64,000 bases of DNA from Streptomyces venezuelae (GCF_008642275.1 NZ_CP029189.1:4748501-4812500), one strand, 5' to 3'. Shown: positions 1 through 8,923, counted from the stretch's first letter. Translations and numbers: made by a program. Notes: generated by a model from the sequence alone, not told the origin.

Positions 1-318
1 TCGGTGTCGGACTCGACGCTGGTGAAGAAGGCGGTGACGGTGAAGGAGGGGGAACACCCGATCGTCGTGCACGCCGTGCTGCGCGATGCGGACCGGGCCA
101 AGCTCGCGGAAGTGCGCAAGGAGCTGACCGGGAAGCCACCGACCGGGCGGGAGAAGGTCGCGGGTGACCGGCGGATCGCGTGCGACACCGGGGAGTACAC
201 GGTGGAGTGGTCGGTCACGCGCTCGGGCTACGGAACGCTGGGCGGGACGCTGCGCTGGAACTCCAGCTGCGAGCAGTACCGGACGGCGTTCGCCGCGGAC
301 CACGGGCAGCAGCGCTGA
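1..318 (+). CDS. C-terminal part of an unidentified protein (cut by window edge)
   Basis: The reading frame is open from the first base and ends at a TGA at 316-318, giving at least 105 residues. An in-frame GTG at position 4 could be a start, but nothing resembling a ribosome-binding site is visible, so the gene most likely begins outside the window. The visible part has two cysteines (in IACDTGE and SSCEQYR) spaced like a disulphide in a secreted or membrane-anchored domain. I do not recognise the family. It converges with the solute-binding protein gene at 467. Confidence 0.6.
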   Translation, partial: SVSDSTLVKKAVTVKEGEHPIVVHAVLRDADRAKLAEVRKELTGKPPTGREKVAGDRRIACDTGEYTVEWSVTRSGYGTLGGTLRWNSSCEQYRTAFAADHGQQR

Positions 319-466
319 GGGTCCGGGTGGAGGCCGGCCGCCCCGTGCACCTTGTGGGTGCCCGTCGGGCGACTGGGCCGAGGCCTTGGATCAAGTGCCG
401 TAGTGGCCATGGTGCCGCACGGGGTGGTCTGCGGCATGGGTGGAAGGTCCCGTGTCGGGGAACTTC

Positions 467-1753
467 TCAGTGCTTCTTGGCGGCCTGGGCGGCCTGACCG
501 GCGATGTCCTCCAGCACGGCCTTCGGGCTGCCGGCCGGATCCACGGCACGCCCGATGTTGCGCTTGATGGTGTCGCTGACGGTCAGCCAGGACGGGTCGT
601 CGACCGGGTAGAGCTGGGCGCCGCGCAGGGCGTTCAGGAACTGCGTGTCGTTCTTGTCCAGGCCGCCCCCGGCCGGGGTGCGCGAGGCGGTGACGGTGGA
701 CGGCAGCAGGTGGTAGCGGCCGGCGAAGTCCGACAGGTTCTTGTCCTGGTAGATGAACTCCAGGAACTTGCCGATCTCCGTGCGCTTCCCGTTCTGCTTG
801 AAGGCCATCATCCAGTCGGCGACACCGACGGTGGGCGGCTGCACCCCGGTGCCGAGGTTGTCCGAGACGGGCATGGACGTGGTCGAGACGCCGATGCCCT
901 TGGTGCGCGCCTCGTGGGCGAGCGAGGGATAGCCGTTGACCATGCCGACCTCCCCGCGCAGGAAGGCGGCGAAGGCGTCGGCGCGGTTCAGCTGGGACGG
1001 CGGGGTCGGGCCGGTGAGTCCGGGACCGACCATCTCCCGCTTGACCCAGTCCCAGGTCGCGATGTTCTGCTCCGAGGCCAGGCTGTAGTTGCCGGCGCTG
1101 TCGGCATAGCCGCCGCCGTTGCTCAGCTCCCAGATCAGCGCCTCGGCGTGCGCCTCCTCCGGGCCGAGGGGCAGGGCGTACGGGTACTTCACGCCCTTGT
1201 CCTTGAGCGCCTTGGCATCGTTCCTGAGATCGGCCCAGGTCTTCGGGGGCTCCTTGATGCCGGCCTTGGCGAAGAGCGCCTCGTTGTAGAAGAGGAGACG
1301 GCTGCTCGCCACGAAGGGCAGGCCGTAGAGACTGTTGTCGACGGAGCCCGCGTCGGCGAGCGGCTGGAGGAAATTCGCCTCCGCGGTGACCGAGAGGAGT
1401 TCGTCCGCGGGATACAGCTTCCCCTGGGCCGCGAAGTCGGAGTAGGAACCCATCAGGGCCACGTCCGGCGCCTGGCCGGCCTTGACCATACGGGAGACCT
1501 CGCGGTCGATGTCGGCCCACGGCAGGAGTTTGACGTCCAGCTTGATTCCGGGGTTCGCCTCGTTGAAATCGGTCGCCATCTTCTCCCAGTAGGGCTTGGA
1601 ACTGGTGGCCGGACTGTCGCCGTATTCCGCGGCGACCAGGTGCAGCGTGACGTCGTCACCTGCACCGTCTCCGGACCCACCACATCCGGCCAGCGGTATC
1701 AGCAGCCCGAGCGCGGCCGTGGTGGCGGTCGCGCCGGAAATTCTACGTCGCAC
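467..1753 (-). CDS. extracellular sugar-binding lipoprotein of an ABC transporter
   Basis: A 428-residue family 1 type solute-binding protein. The N-terminus is a lipoprotein signal: basic MRRR, a hydrophobic stretch, then the lipobox LAGC (cysteine near residue 24) followed by a Gly/Ser/Asp linker. The body has the usual features of carbohydrate-binding proteins (YWEKMATDFNEANPGI early, NGYPSLAHEA in the middle, a Trp/Phe-rich C-terminal half). The GTG start at 1753 is preceded by AGGGGA at 8 bases. It should sit in the outer face of the membrane and deliver a sugar to a permease. No permease or ATPase gene is adjacent on this strand, so the partner must be encoded elsewhere. The substrate cannot be told from sequence. 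Confidence 0.9.
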   Translation of the reverse strand: MRRRISGATATTAALGLLIPLAGCGGSGDGAGDDVTLHLVAAEYGDSPATSSKPYWEKMATDFNEANPGIKLDVKLLPWADIDREVSRMVKAGQAPDVALMGSYSDFAAQGKLYPADELLSVTAEANFLQPLADAGSVDNSLYGLPFVASSRLLFYNEALFAKAGIKEPPKTWADLRNDAKALKDKGVKYPYALPLGPEEAHAEALIWELSNGGGYADSAGNYSLASEQNIATWDWVKREMVGPGLTGPTPPSQLNRADAFAAFLRGEVGMVNGYPSLAHEARTKGIGVSTTSMPVSDNLGTGVQPPTVGVADWMMAFKQNGKRTEIGKFLEFIYQDKNLSDFAGRYHLLPSTVTASRTPAGGGLDKNDTQFLNALRGAQLYPVDDPSWLTVSDTIKRNIGRAVDPAGSPKAVLEDIAGQAAQAAKKH

Positions 1754-1882
1754 GGGTGTATTCCCCTGATTTTCTTTTGGATCCCGTTATTACTTATGAG
1801 TTGCTCCAGGCGGAGGTGTCCCTCGATGGCCCGTTGGCCGGAATTCTCTCCTGAGGGAGGGGTGGTTGATTCCATGGGGGGT

Positions 1883-1892
1883 CCACTTGTGG
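1883..1892. promoter_or_regulatory. candidate operator dyad upstream of the solute-binding protein
   Basis: CCACTTGTGG is a perfect 10-bp dyad about 130 bp upstream of the GTG start. Sugar-binding-protein genes in Streptomyces are commonly controlled by LacI or GntR repressors at short dyads; assigning this dyad to either is inference only. Confidence 0.3.
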
Positions 1893-1973
1893 TCAATGCT
1901 CCAAGCGGCGCTTTTCTTTATCGTGTTTTCCGATATGTGATCCGAATAGTGGACGCGCGTAGACATGCCGAAA

Positions 1974-1999
1974 AGCCCGTTCCGGTCCCGGAACGGGCT
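1974..1999 (-). terminator. intrinsic terminator of the SUKH-family gene
   Basis: Perfect 12-bp stem AGCCCGTTCCGG / CCGGAACGGGCT with a 2-base loop, 50 bases past the stop at 2049. Read on the minus strand it is followed by TTTT, so it is a classical rho-independent terminator. Confidence 0.75.
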
Positions 2000-2048
2000 C
2001 TGCGGGCTCTGCGGGCCCTGGGGGTGCTACGTGCGCCGCGGGTGCGGG

Positions 2049-2666
2049 CTAGTCGGCGAACTCGCCCGCGTACGGGTCGGGCTCGCCCGTCTCCGGGTTG
2101 CGGCCTTCCTGCCAGCGCCGCTGGGCCTTGCGCCAGTGCACGAAGCTGAGGTGTCCGCCGTCCCAGAAGGTGATGCTGACGGGGCTCACGTCGAACTCGT
2201 CGGAGCACAGCCGGTAGAGGAACTCCGCCATGCCGTAGGGGTGGACCGCGAAGGCGTCGGCGGTGTGCCGCCCGCAGACCAGGACGGGCCACCGGTCCGG
2301 GTCGGGGTCGGTGGTGAGCCAGCACAGGATGTCCGACCCGCCGGTGACGCCCCAGGCGATGATCGACTCGGGGTCCACGTCGAAGGCGGAACGGCCGCCC
2401 TCGGCCTCCCAGGCCTGGCGGGCGTTGTCGGTCTCCTCGGCCATCCCGGCGGGGTCCCACTGGAGTCCGGGCTTGGGCAGCGGCAGCAGGATGCTGGCCT
2501 CGCCGTTGATGGAGCCCGCGCCGAAGCGGCCCATGAAGGCGACGAAATCGGCCGGGAAGCGGGTCCCCCAGACGGCCTCCACCGCCGGCCAGTCGATGTC
2601 CTCGTCGGCGCCGTGCGTCGCCGGCATGATCTGCTCCAGCGCCTTGATCCGCGCGTTCTCCGTCAT
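2049..2666 (-). CDS. SMI1/KNR4 (SUKH) family protein
   Basis: A 205-residue protein. The segment from about residue 25 has the SUKH signature pattern: an acidic helix, then FPADFVAFMGRFGAG, where a short helix is followed by a glycine turn, then the pattern of buried tryptophans (AWGVTGGSDILCWL). The ATG at 2666 follows GGGGAG by 4 bases. SUKH proteins are known mainly as immunity proteins of polymorphic toxins and as regulatory modules. Here no toxin gene is adjacent, so it is either an orphan immunity protein or a housekeeping member. It is monocistronic, with its own terminator. Confidence 0.75.
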   Translation of the reverse strand: MTENARIKALEQIMPATHGADEDIDWPAVEAVWGTRFPADFVAFMGRFGAGSINGEASILLPLPKPGLQWDPAGMAEETDNARQAWEAEGGRSAFDVDPESIIAWGVTGGSDILCWLTTDPDPDRWPVLVCGRHTADAFAVHPYGMAEFLYRLCSDEFDVSPVSITFWDGGHLSFVHWRKAQRRWQEGRNPETGEPDPYAGEFAD

Positions 2667-2725
2667 GCCGCTCCCCTGCTGCCCCAGCTCAACCGCCCCA
2701 ACCTACTGCCAGAGGGGGATCTCGC

Positions 2726-3094
2726 CTAGCCGTGGCCGAGACGCCCGGGTGCGTCCACCGTGACGAGGGTTCCGGCCCGCAGGCCCCAGCCCGCCATGGC
2801 ACCGGCCGCCGACTCCAGGACGTGCCGGGAGCGCAGCCGCGGCAGCCCGAGCCGGCCCGGTGCCATGGTGACCACGGCGAGCACGCGCAGGCCGCGGTCG
2901 AGGTACGCCACGTCGATCGCGAACCGCATCCGGAAGGTGTGCACGCTCGCGGCGGGGGTCAGCAGCATCGCGCCGTCGATCCCGTCCCGCCCGAGCAGCC
3001 CGCGGGTCCGCGCCCCGTACGAGGCGGCGACCTCCAGCGGGATGCGGTGCGTGCCGGTGTGCAGTGTGCCGGGGCCGTCCTGCCAGTTCGCCAT
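2726..3094 (-). CDS. DUF192 family protein
   Basis: A 122-residue protein of the DUF192 family: MANWQDG start, GLLGRDGIDGAMLL, then HTFRMRFAIDVAYLDRGLRVL, which carries the conserved H-x-F-x-M-x-F-x-I-D motif, and a C-terminal VLESAAGAMAGWGLRAG. The reading frame is open further upstream, but the ATG at 3094 is chosen because the family begins here and because TAGGCT lies exactly 7 bases upstream, the pattern of a leaderless message. Family function is unknown; other members are often exported. It is divergent from the prepilin peptidase gene 210 bp away. Confidence 0.85.
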   Translation of the reverse strand: MANWQDGPGTLHTGTHRIPLEVAASYGARTRGLLGRDGIDGAMLLTPAASVHTFRMRFAIDVAYLDRGLRVLAVVTMAPGRLGLPRLRSRHVLESAAGAMAGWGLRAGTLVTVDAPGRLGHG

Positions 3095-3304
3095 GCCGGC
3101 GAGCCTAAGCCGTCCCTTCCGGATCCTGCCGGGCCCGCGACGCCCGGCGCCGCACCCGGCCGCGTTGCCGGCCGCCCGGGTACGTCCAGGACGCGGGCGC
3201 CCCTCCGCCTTGCCGGGCACGGCACCGGACCGCAAACGCCGGGCGGGCGGGAGAGACTGCCCGAAGCCCCGCGCGGCGGGGCGCGTCGGCGCTACCGTCG
3301 CCGC

Positions 3305-4045
3305 ATGGGTGCCGCCTTGATCGTTCTCGCCGCCGGCTACGGCGCCACCGCGGGCTGGCTGCTGCCGCGTGCCGCGTACCGGTTCTCCGTCGAGCCGGGG
3401 GATCCCTGGCGCACCCGGTGCCCCCGGGGGCACCGGGTGCGGGGCTGGCTCGGACCGGCCCGCTGCCCCGCTCCCGCGGCCGCGGGAACGGCCCCGCACC
3501 CCTACGGGCGCCGCGCCGCCCCCCTCGCCGCCCTCGTCGGGGCGTTCTGCGCCCTGCTCGCGGCCGCCGTCGGGGCGCGGCCCGAGGCGGTGGCCTACGT
3601 CGGGCTCGCCCCGGTGGTCGTGCTGCTCGCCCTCGTCGACCGGGCCGTGCACCGGCTGCCCGACGTACTGACCCTGCCTCTCGCGGCGGGGGCGGCGGCC
3701 CTGCTCGGGGTGGCCGCCCCGCTGCCCCGCGCCGGAGGCGACTGGCGGCTCGCGCTGCTGGGCGGCGGGGCGCTGGGAGCGGCGTACCTGCTGCTCCATC
3801 TGATCAACCCCGCCGGCATGGGCTTCGGCGACGTCAAGCTGGCGCTCTCGCTGGGGGTCGCTCTTGGGTGGTACGGGTGGGGGGTATGGTCCGCGGGCGC
3901 CTTCCTGGGCCTGGTCTACGGGGCCCTGTACGGGGCGATCCTGCTGCTGCGGGGCCCCGACGAGCGGAATCGGCACTTCGCGTTCGGCCCCTTCATGGCG
4001 GCCGGAGCGCTCACCGGAGTGCTGCTGGGTGGTTTCGGAGCGTAA
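3305..4045 (+). CDS. prepilin peptidase (A24 aspartic protease)
   Basis: A 246-residue polytopic membrane protein with about six hydrophobic segments. The two catalytic aspartates of A24 peptidases are visible: LALVDRAVHRLPDVLT (first Asp region) and MGFGDVKLAL, the GxGD motif. It has no clear N-terminal four-cysteine zinc domain or methylase domain, and is closer to short TadV-type enzymes. It would cleave leader peptides of type IV/Tad-like pilins in the membrane. No pilin genes are in the window. The ATG is preceded by TACCGT at 6 bases, which suggests a leaderless start. A strong terminator follows. Confidence 0.85.
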   Translation: MGAALIVLAAGYGATAGWLLPRAAYRFSVEPGDPWRTRCPRGHRVRGWLGPARCPAPAAAGTAPHPYGRRAAPLAALVGAFCALLAAAVGARPEAVAYVGLAPVVVLLALVDRAVHRLPDVLTLPLAAGAAALLGVAAPLPRAGGDWRLALLGGGALGAAYLLLHLINPAGMGFGDVKLALSLGVALGWYGWGVWSAGAFLGLVYGALYGAILLLRGPDERNRHFAFGPFMAAGALTGVLLGGFGA

Positions 4046-4104
4046 TCATCGTGCGCCGATGCACGCAGGATGCTTTACGAAGGGTTATGGTGGAACCCCC
4101 CCCT

Positions 4105-4139
4105 CGGGCCGGTCCGTATCCCCCCCACGGACCGGCCCG
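4105..4139 (+). terminator. intrinsic terminator after the prepilin peptidase gene
   Basis: Perfect 13-bp stem CGGGCCGGTCCGT / ACGGACCGGCCCG around a C-rich loop, followed directly by a T-rich run (4140-4150). It lies 60 bases past the stop at 4045 and probably also shields against the convergent gene at 4188. Confidence 0.85.
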
Positions 4140-4187
4140 TTTTTTGTTTTCCGGCTCCTCGACCGTGCTGCGCGGTAAAAGCGCAGG

Positions 4188-5225
4188 TCAGCCGCGCTGG
4201 GCCCAGATGTTGGTGCCGGGGGTGGAGACGGCGAGGGAGTCGATCTCCTTCAACTCCTCCTCTCCCAGCGGCGCGGACGCCAGCGCGGCCACGTTCTCCT
4301 CCAGCTGCGGCACGCTCGAAGCGCCGATCAGAGCCGACGTCATCCGGTCGTCGCGGAGCACCCACTTGAGCGCCAGCTGGGCGAGGGACTGCCCGCGGCG
4401 GGCCGCGATCTCCTTCAGGCCCGTCAGCCGGCGCAGCACCTCGTCCGAGAGCAGGTCCGGGTTCAGGGACTTGCCCTGCGCGGCGCGCGAGTCCGCCGGG
4501 ATGCCCTTGAGGTACTTGCCGGTGAGCATGCCCTGCGCGAGCGGCGCGAAGGAGATGCAGCCCATGCCGGCGTCCTCCAGGGTGTCCAGCAGCCCGTCCT
4601 CCTCCGTCCAGCGGTTGATCATGGAGTAGGAGGGCTGGTGGATGAGGGGGCGCACGCCCATCTCGCGCAGGATCCGCACGGCCTCGGCCGTCTGCTCGGC
4701 CGTGTAGGAGGAGACGCCGACGTAGAGCGCCTTGCCCTGCCGGACCGCGGACGCGAGGGCGCCCATGGTCTCCTCCAGCGGGGTCTCCGGGTCGAAGCGG
4801 TGCGAGTAGAAGATGTCGACGTAGTCCACGCCCATCCGCTTCAGGGAGGCGTCGAGCGAGCTGAGCAGGTACTTGCGGCTGCCCCACTCGCCGTACGGCC
4901 CGGGGTGCATCAGGTAGCCGGCCTTGGTCGACAGGATCAGCTCGTCGCGGTAGGACGCGAAGTCCTGCGAAAAGATCTTGCCGAAGTTGAGCTCGGCCGA
5001 GCCGGGCGGCGGGCCGTAGTTGTTCGCCAGGTCGAAGTGGGTGATGCCGAGGTCGAAGGCACGGCGCAGGATCGCCCGCTGGGACTCCAGGGACCTGTCG
5101 TCGCCGAAGTTGTGCCAGAGGCCGAGGGAGATGGCGGGGAGCTTGAGGCCGCTGTGGCCGGTGCGCCGGTACTCCATGGAGTCGTAGCGCGAGGGCTCTG
5201 CCCGATAGGGATTGGTATCAGTCAC
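4188..5225 (-). CDS. aldo/keto reductase, YghZ-type
   Basis: A 345-residue NADPH-dependent aldo-keto reductase, matching the length and motifs of the YghZ / L-glyceraldehyde-3-phosphate reductase group (MEYRRTGHSGLKLPAISLG, THFDLANNYGPP with the catalytic Asp/Tyr, ILSTKAGY with the Lys, DIFYSHRFD with the His). The GTG at 5225 is chosen because GGAGG lies 5 bases upstream. An internal Met at residue 17 is where shorter family members start. It is cytosolic and would reduce methylglyoxal-like or glyceraldehyde-type substrates. It is divergent from the prenyltransferase gene. Confidence 0.9.
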   Translation of the reverse strand: MTDTNPYRAEPSRYDSMEYRRTGHSGLKLPAISLGLWHNFGDDRSLESQRAILRRAFDLGITHFDLANNYGPPPGSAELNFGKIFSQDFASYRDELILSTKAGYLMHPGPYGEWGSRKYLLSSLDASLKRMGVDYVDIFYSHRFDPETPLEETMGALASAVRQGKALYVGVSSYTAEQTAEAVRILREMGVRPLIHQPSYSMINRWTEEDGLLDTLEDAGMGCISFAPLAQGMLTGKYLKGIPADSRAAQGKSLNPDLLSDEVLRRLTGLKEIAARRGQSLAQLALKWVLRDDRMTSALIGASSVPQLEENVAALASAPLGEEELKEIDSLAVSTPGTNIWAQRG

Positions 5226-5354
5226 GTTGTCCTCCCTATCACGGAGTTGTGACAGACCGAGTTGGGTACCCGATCCCAGCGCGCAGTAATGTGGCGGACT
5301 CGGGGGAGGGACCGCATTTCGCACGGGGGCAAGGCACGGAGGGGCTGGAAGATC

Positions 5355-6116
5355 GTGAAGCTGCGCGACCTGGTGTACAGGCTTTATGCACGCCGGGTGG
5401 AAGGCCGCCTCGACCATGATGCGGCGCCCAAGCACATCGGCGTCATCCTGGACGGAAACCGCCGCTGGGCGAAGGCGTCCGGAGGGACGACGGAGCAGGG
5501 CCACCAGGCCGGCGCCGACAAGATCTCCGAGATGCTGGGCTGGTGCACCGAGACGGACGTCGAGGTCGTCACCCTGTGGATGCTCTCCACGGACAACCTG
5601 GACCGGCCCGAGGTCGAGCTCCGCCCGCTGCTCAACATCATCGAGAACACCGTGCGGGGCCTCGCGGCGGACGGCCGCTGGCGCGTCCACCACGTCGGCA
5701 ACCTCGACATCCTGCCCACCCGGACGCAGACCGTGCTCAAGGAGGCCGAGCAGGCCACCCACGACGTCGACGGGATACTCGTCAACGTCGCCGTCGGCTA
5801 CGGCGGCCGCCAGGAGATCGCCGACGCGGTCCGCTCGCTGCTGCTGGAACACGCGCGCAAGGGCACTTCCTTCGAGGAGCTCGCCGAGATCCTCGACATC
5901 GACCACATCGCCGAGCACCTCTACACGCGCGGCCAGCCGGACCCGGACCTCGTCATCCGCACCAGCGGCGAGCAGCGGCTGTCCGGATTCATGCTGTGGC
6001 AGAGCGCGCACAGCGAGTACTACTTCTGCGAGGTCTTCTGGCCCGCCTTCCGCAAGGTCGACTTCCTGCGGGCCCTGCGCGACTACGCGGCACGTCACCG
6101 GCGCTACGGCACCTGA
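5355..6116 (+). CDS. uppS: cis-prenyl diphosphate synthase (isoprenyl transferase)
   Basis: A 253-residue member of the undecaprenyl/Z-polyprenyl diphosphate synthase family. Family motifs are present in order: HIGVILDGNRRWA with the catalytic Asp near residue 33, GHQAGADKI, LWMLSTDNLDRP, and near the C-terminus DLVIRTSGEQRLSGFMLWQ with the Glu/Arg that bind diphosphate. It condenses isopentenyl diphosphate units onto an allylic primer for the lipid carriers of wall synthesis. Actinobacteria often have two such enzymes, one making short Z-farnesyl diphosphate and one the long chain; which one this is cannot be settled here. The GTG at 5355 is preferred over upstream in-frame ATGs because the family starts with KLRDLVY. 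The Shine-Dalgarno sequence is weak (GGAAG at about 5 bases). Confidence 0.9.
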   Translation: MKLRDLVYRLYARRVEGRLDHDAAPKHIGVILDGNRRWAKASGGTTEQGHQAGADKISEMLGWCTETDVEVVTLWMLSTDNLDRPEVELRPLLNIIENTVRGLAADGRWRVHHVGNLDILPTRTQTVLKEAEQATHDVDGILVNVAVGYGGRQEIADAVRSLLLEHARKGTSFEELAEILDIDHIAEHLYTRGQPDPDLVIRTSGEQRLSGFMLWQSAHSEYYFCEVFWPAFRKVDFLRALRDYAARHRRYGT

Positions 6117-6419
6117 CGCCCCCTGAGCCCCGTCACCCCCTCCCCTCGAAGCCTTCACCAGGGATTCACCGAGCGTCCGTCATATGCCATGGCATGGCCT
6201 GGCTTGTTCGGGGAATATCCCTTTCAGGTCGATGCCCGATCCACGGGTGTCGAATCTCAGCGGACGGCATGGGGTCGTCCGCCCGGGAGGCCCTTTGCAC
6301 CAGGACGCACGTGCGGTTCGCACGGACGGAGTGGAGGGCCGGAAATCGGCCCTGGCATGGGTGCCGATGACCGGTCCGGTCTTCATGGCCCGACCTCTTC
6401 CGAGGGGGTACGTCCTTCC
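6117..6419 (+). other. intergenic region upstream of phoH
   Basis: About 300 bp with no convincing gene. It holds a 12-bp palindrome ATGCCATGGCAT (6184-6195) and a 7-bp hairpin AGGGCCG / CGGCCCT with a GAAAT loop (6335-6353). The palindrome could be an operator and the hairpin part of a phoH leader. No known riboswitch fold was recognised. Confidence 0.4.
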
Positions 6420-7736
6420 GTGGTGACCAGCACAAAGAGCCGCCTGCAAGACAGGCGGACCTACGTCCTCGACACCAGCGTCCTGCTGGCAGACCCCAAC
6501 GCGATCTCCCGCTTCGACGAGCACGAGGTCGTGCTCCCGATCGTGGTGATCACCGAGCTGGAGGCAAAGAGGCACCATCCCGAACTCGGCTACTTCGCGC
6601 GCCAGGCCCTGCGCCTGCTCGACGACTTCCGGGTTCGCAACGGTCGCCTGGACGCCCCCATCCCGCTGGGCGATCTGGGCGGCACCCTGCGCGTCGAGCT
6701 CAACCACTCCGACACGAGCGTCCTGCCCGCCGGCTTCAGGTTGGGGGACAACGACTCGCGGATCCTCGCGGTCGCCCGCAACCTCCAGGCCGAGGGCTAC
6801 GACGTCACGGTGGTCTCGAAGGATCTCCCGCTGCGCATCAAGGCCTCCTCCGTGGGGCTGATCGCCGAGGAGTACCGCGCCGAGCTCGCGATCACCGACG
6901 CCGGCTGGACGGGCATGAGCGAGATCGCCCTCTCCGGGGAACAGGTGGACCTCCTCTACTCGGAGGACCGCCTCTACGTGCCGGAAGCCGCGGAACTGCC
7001 CGTGCACACCGGACTGGTCCTGCAGTCCGAGCGCGGCAAGGCCCTCGGCCGGGTCACGGCCGACGGCAACGTGAAGCTCGTACGCGGCGACCGCGAGGCC
7101 TTCGGGCTGCACGGCCGCAGCGCCGAGCAGCGCATCGCCCTCGACCTCCTCCTCGACCCCGAGATCGGGATCATCTCGATGGGCGGCCGGGCCGGCACCG
7201 GAAAGTCGGCGCTGGCGCTCTGCGCGGGCCTGGAAGCGGTGCTGGAGCGCAGGCAGCACCAGAAGGTGATGGTCTTCCGGCCGCTGTACGCGGTGGGCGG
7301 CCAGGACCTCGGCTACCTGCCCGGGGACGCCAGCGAGAAGATGAGCCCCTGGGCGCAGGCGGTCTTCGACACCCTCTCGGCGGTCGCCGGACGCGAGGTC
7401 ATCGAGGAGGTGCTGAACCGCGGGATGCTGGAGGTCCTGCCGCTCACGCACATCCGCGGCCGCTCGCTGCACGACGCCTTCGTGATCGTGGACGAGGCCC
7501 AGTCGCTGGAGCGCAACGTCCTGCTGACCGTTCTGTCCCGAATTGGCGCCAATTCGCGGGTCGTTCTGACCCATGACGTGGCCCAGCGGGACAACCTCAG
7601 GGTCGGCCGGTACGACGGAGTGGTCGCCGTGGTCGAGAAGTTGAAGGGGCATCCGCTCTTCGCCCACATCACGCTGACGCGTTCGGAGCGCTCCCCGATC
7701 GCCGCGCTGGTCACCGAGATGCTGGAGAACCTCTGA
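6420..7736 (+). CDS. phoH: PhoH-like protein with N-terminal PIN domain
   Basis: A 438-residue PhoH2-type protein. The first ~140 residues form a PIN-family RNase domain ([13 protein letters not shown] with the first metal-binding Asp, VVITELEAK, and [10 protein letters not shown] with the later acidic pair). The C-terminal half is the PhoH P-loop ATPase: [12 protein letters not shown] (Walker A, about residues 256-267), [18 protein letters not shown], and VIVDEAQS (Walker B). PIN-PhoH proteins are known as ATP-driven RNases/helicases. Two adjacent GTG codons (6420, 6423) could start it; GAGGGGG lies about 11 bases upstream. The in-frame region before that is not family-like. It ends with a strong hairpin. 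Confidence 0.9.
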   Translation: MVTSTKSRLQDRRTYVLDTSVLLADPNAISRFDEHEVVLPIVVITELEAKRHHPELGYFARQALRLLDDFRVRNGRLDAPIPLGDLGGTLRVELNHSDTSVLPAGFRLGDNDSRILAVARNLQAEGYDVTVVSKDLPLRIKASSVGLIAEEYRAELAITDAGWTGMSEIALSGEQVDLLYSEDRLYVPEAAELPVHTGLVLQSERGKALGRVTADGNVKLVRGDREAFGLHGRSAEQRIALDLLLDPEIGIISMGGRAGTGKSALALCAGLEAVLERRQHQKVMVFRPLYAVGGQDLGYLPGDASEKMSPWAQAVFDTLSAVAGREVIEEVLNRGMLEVLPLTHIRGRSLHDAFVIVDEAQSLERNVLLTVLSRIGANSRVVLTHDVAQRDNLRVGRYDGVVAVVEKLKGHPLFAHITLTRSERSPIAALVTEMLENL

Positions 7737-7777
7737 CGGTCGAATCGGTCAAAAACCCCATAGCGGGAAGGTGAGTT

Positions 7778-7820
7778 GGCGCCGCCCGGCAAAGGCACGA
7801 GAGCCTAGCCGGGCGGCGCC
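7778..7820 (+). terminator. hairpin terminator after phoH
   Basis: Perfect 13-bp stem GGCGCCGCCCGGC / GCCGGGCGGCGCC with a 17-base loop, 41 bases past the phoH stop. It has no U-tract, as is usual for Streptomyces terminators. Confidence 0.65.
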
Positions 7821-8150
7821 GTGCTGCACAGGTCTTTTCGCGAATCGGTGGCGACATGCCAGGTGTGACCTTTCACACGCAACGGAGAATTGCCTTGCGG
7901 TGCGGCGTTCCGGCAGAGTCTGGTTTCCGTCAGGCCCCGCATACGGCACACCTGTATCTCCCGTGAGGTACGCGCAGCACCACAACTCCACATCCGATCG
8001 CCGTATGCCGCCCGGAGTTTCACGCGGCAGCCTCCGCAAGGGGGTTGCCCACGGGCCCGCGCCTCCAGTGACCGTAGAACCACGGAGGCCAGAGTCGAGG
8101 GCACTTTTGCGCCCGCGCGGTCACTGCGGATGCTGCTGGAAGGACACCGT
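7821..8150 (+). other. long 5' region of the lysozyme-like gene
   Basis: About 330 bp without a gene, upstream of a secreted lytic protein. It contains the dyad GTGTGA-CCTT-TCACAC (7863-7878). Streptomyces lytic-enzyme genes often carry long leaders with a cyclic-di-AMP (ydaO) riboswitch. I looked for its conserved core and did not recognise it, so only an unassigned leader can be claimed. Confidence 0.35.
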
Positions 8151-8855
8151 GTGAGCCGGATCTCGGTCCGGGGGTTCGCAGTGGCTTCGGCCACCGCGGT
8201 CACCACCGTCGGCGCAGTCGTAGGCGTTGCCACCGGCGACCCCACGAACGATCTCGAGACGACCGCGTCCGGCGCGACTCTCCTCGCCGAAATCCCGGTC
8301 GGCGACCAGGCAGAGGTCCAGACCGCGTCCCTGACGCAGCAGGCCGACGCCATCGCCCACGCCGCGGACGCCGACAACAAGCGTTCCGTCGAGGAGGCCG
8401 CGCGCGTCCAGGCCGCCGAGGACGCCAAGGCCAAGAAGGCGGAGGCCGAGAAGGAGAAGGCCGAGGCCGAGGCCAAGCAGAAGAAGGAACGCGAGGAGAA
8501 GGAGCAGGTCGCCAGCCGCTCCGCCGCCCGCGACGCCGGGGACTTCGCCCCGCAGAGCTCCTACACGGTCGCGCAGGTCAAGGCCATCGCCCAGCAGATG
8601 GTCCCGGCCGGCCAGTTCCAGTGCTTCTCGAACATCATCAACCAGGAATCCACCTGGAACTACAAGGCCGTCAACTCGTCCTCGGGCGCCTACGGTCTGG
8701 TCCAGGCCCTCCCGGGCTCGAAGATGGCCTCGGCCGGCGCCGACTGGCGCACCAACCCCGCCACGCAGATCAAGTGGGGCCTGAACTACATGGAAGACCG
8801 CTACGGCAGCCCCTGCAGCGCGTGGAGCTTCCACCAGGCCAACGGCTGGTACTAG
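8151..8855 (+). CDS. secreted transglycosylase SLT-domain (lysozyme-like) protein
   Basis: A 234-residue exported protein. A hydrophobic stretch (FAVASATAVTTVGAVVGVA) follows the first residues and acts as signal or anchor. Residues ~75-120 are a highly charged Glu/Lys/Ala coiled coil. The C-terminal ~95 residues match the actinobacterial lysozyme-like SLT fold: INQESTWNYKAVNSSSGAYGLVQALPGSKMA, with the catalytic Glu, then WGLNYMEDRYGSPCSAW. It would cleave peptidoglycan glycan strands. GTG 8151 is chosen because GGAAGGA lies 6 bases upstream; an ATG 21 bases earlier is the alternative. Confidence 0.85.
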   Translation: MSRISVRGFAVASATAVTTVGAVVGVATGDPTNDLETTASGATLLAEIPVGDQAEVQTASLTQQADAIAHAADADNKRSVEEAARVQAAEDAKAKKAEAEKEKAEAEAKQKKEREEKEQVASRSAARDAGDFAPQSSYTVAQVKAIAQQMVPAGQFQCFSNIINQESTWNYKAVNSSSGAYGLVQALPGSKMASAGADWRTNPATQIKWGLNYMEDRYGSPCSAWSFHQANGWY

Positions 8856-8890
8856 GCGGCCCGCGCCGCCCGGGCGCCGCACAACCCCGG

Positions 8891-8923
8891 GGAGCCCCGC
8901 ACCGTCCTACGGTGCGGGGCTCC
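8891..8923 (+). terminator. hairpin terminator after the lysozyme-like gene
   Basis: Perfect 15-bp stem GGAGCCCCGCACCGT / ACGGTGCGGGGCTCC with a 3-base loop, 35 bases past the stop. No U-tract. Confidence 0.7.

Noticed and set aside
7821..8150. Cyclic-di-AMP (ydaO) riboswitch
   Set aside because: Expected by gene type, but the conserved core could not be recognised by eye.
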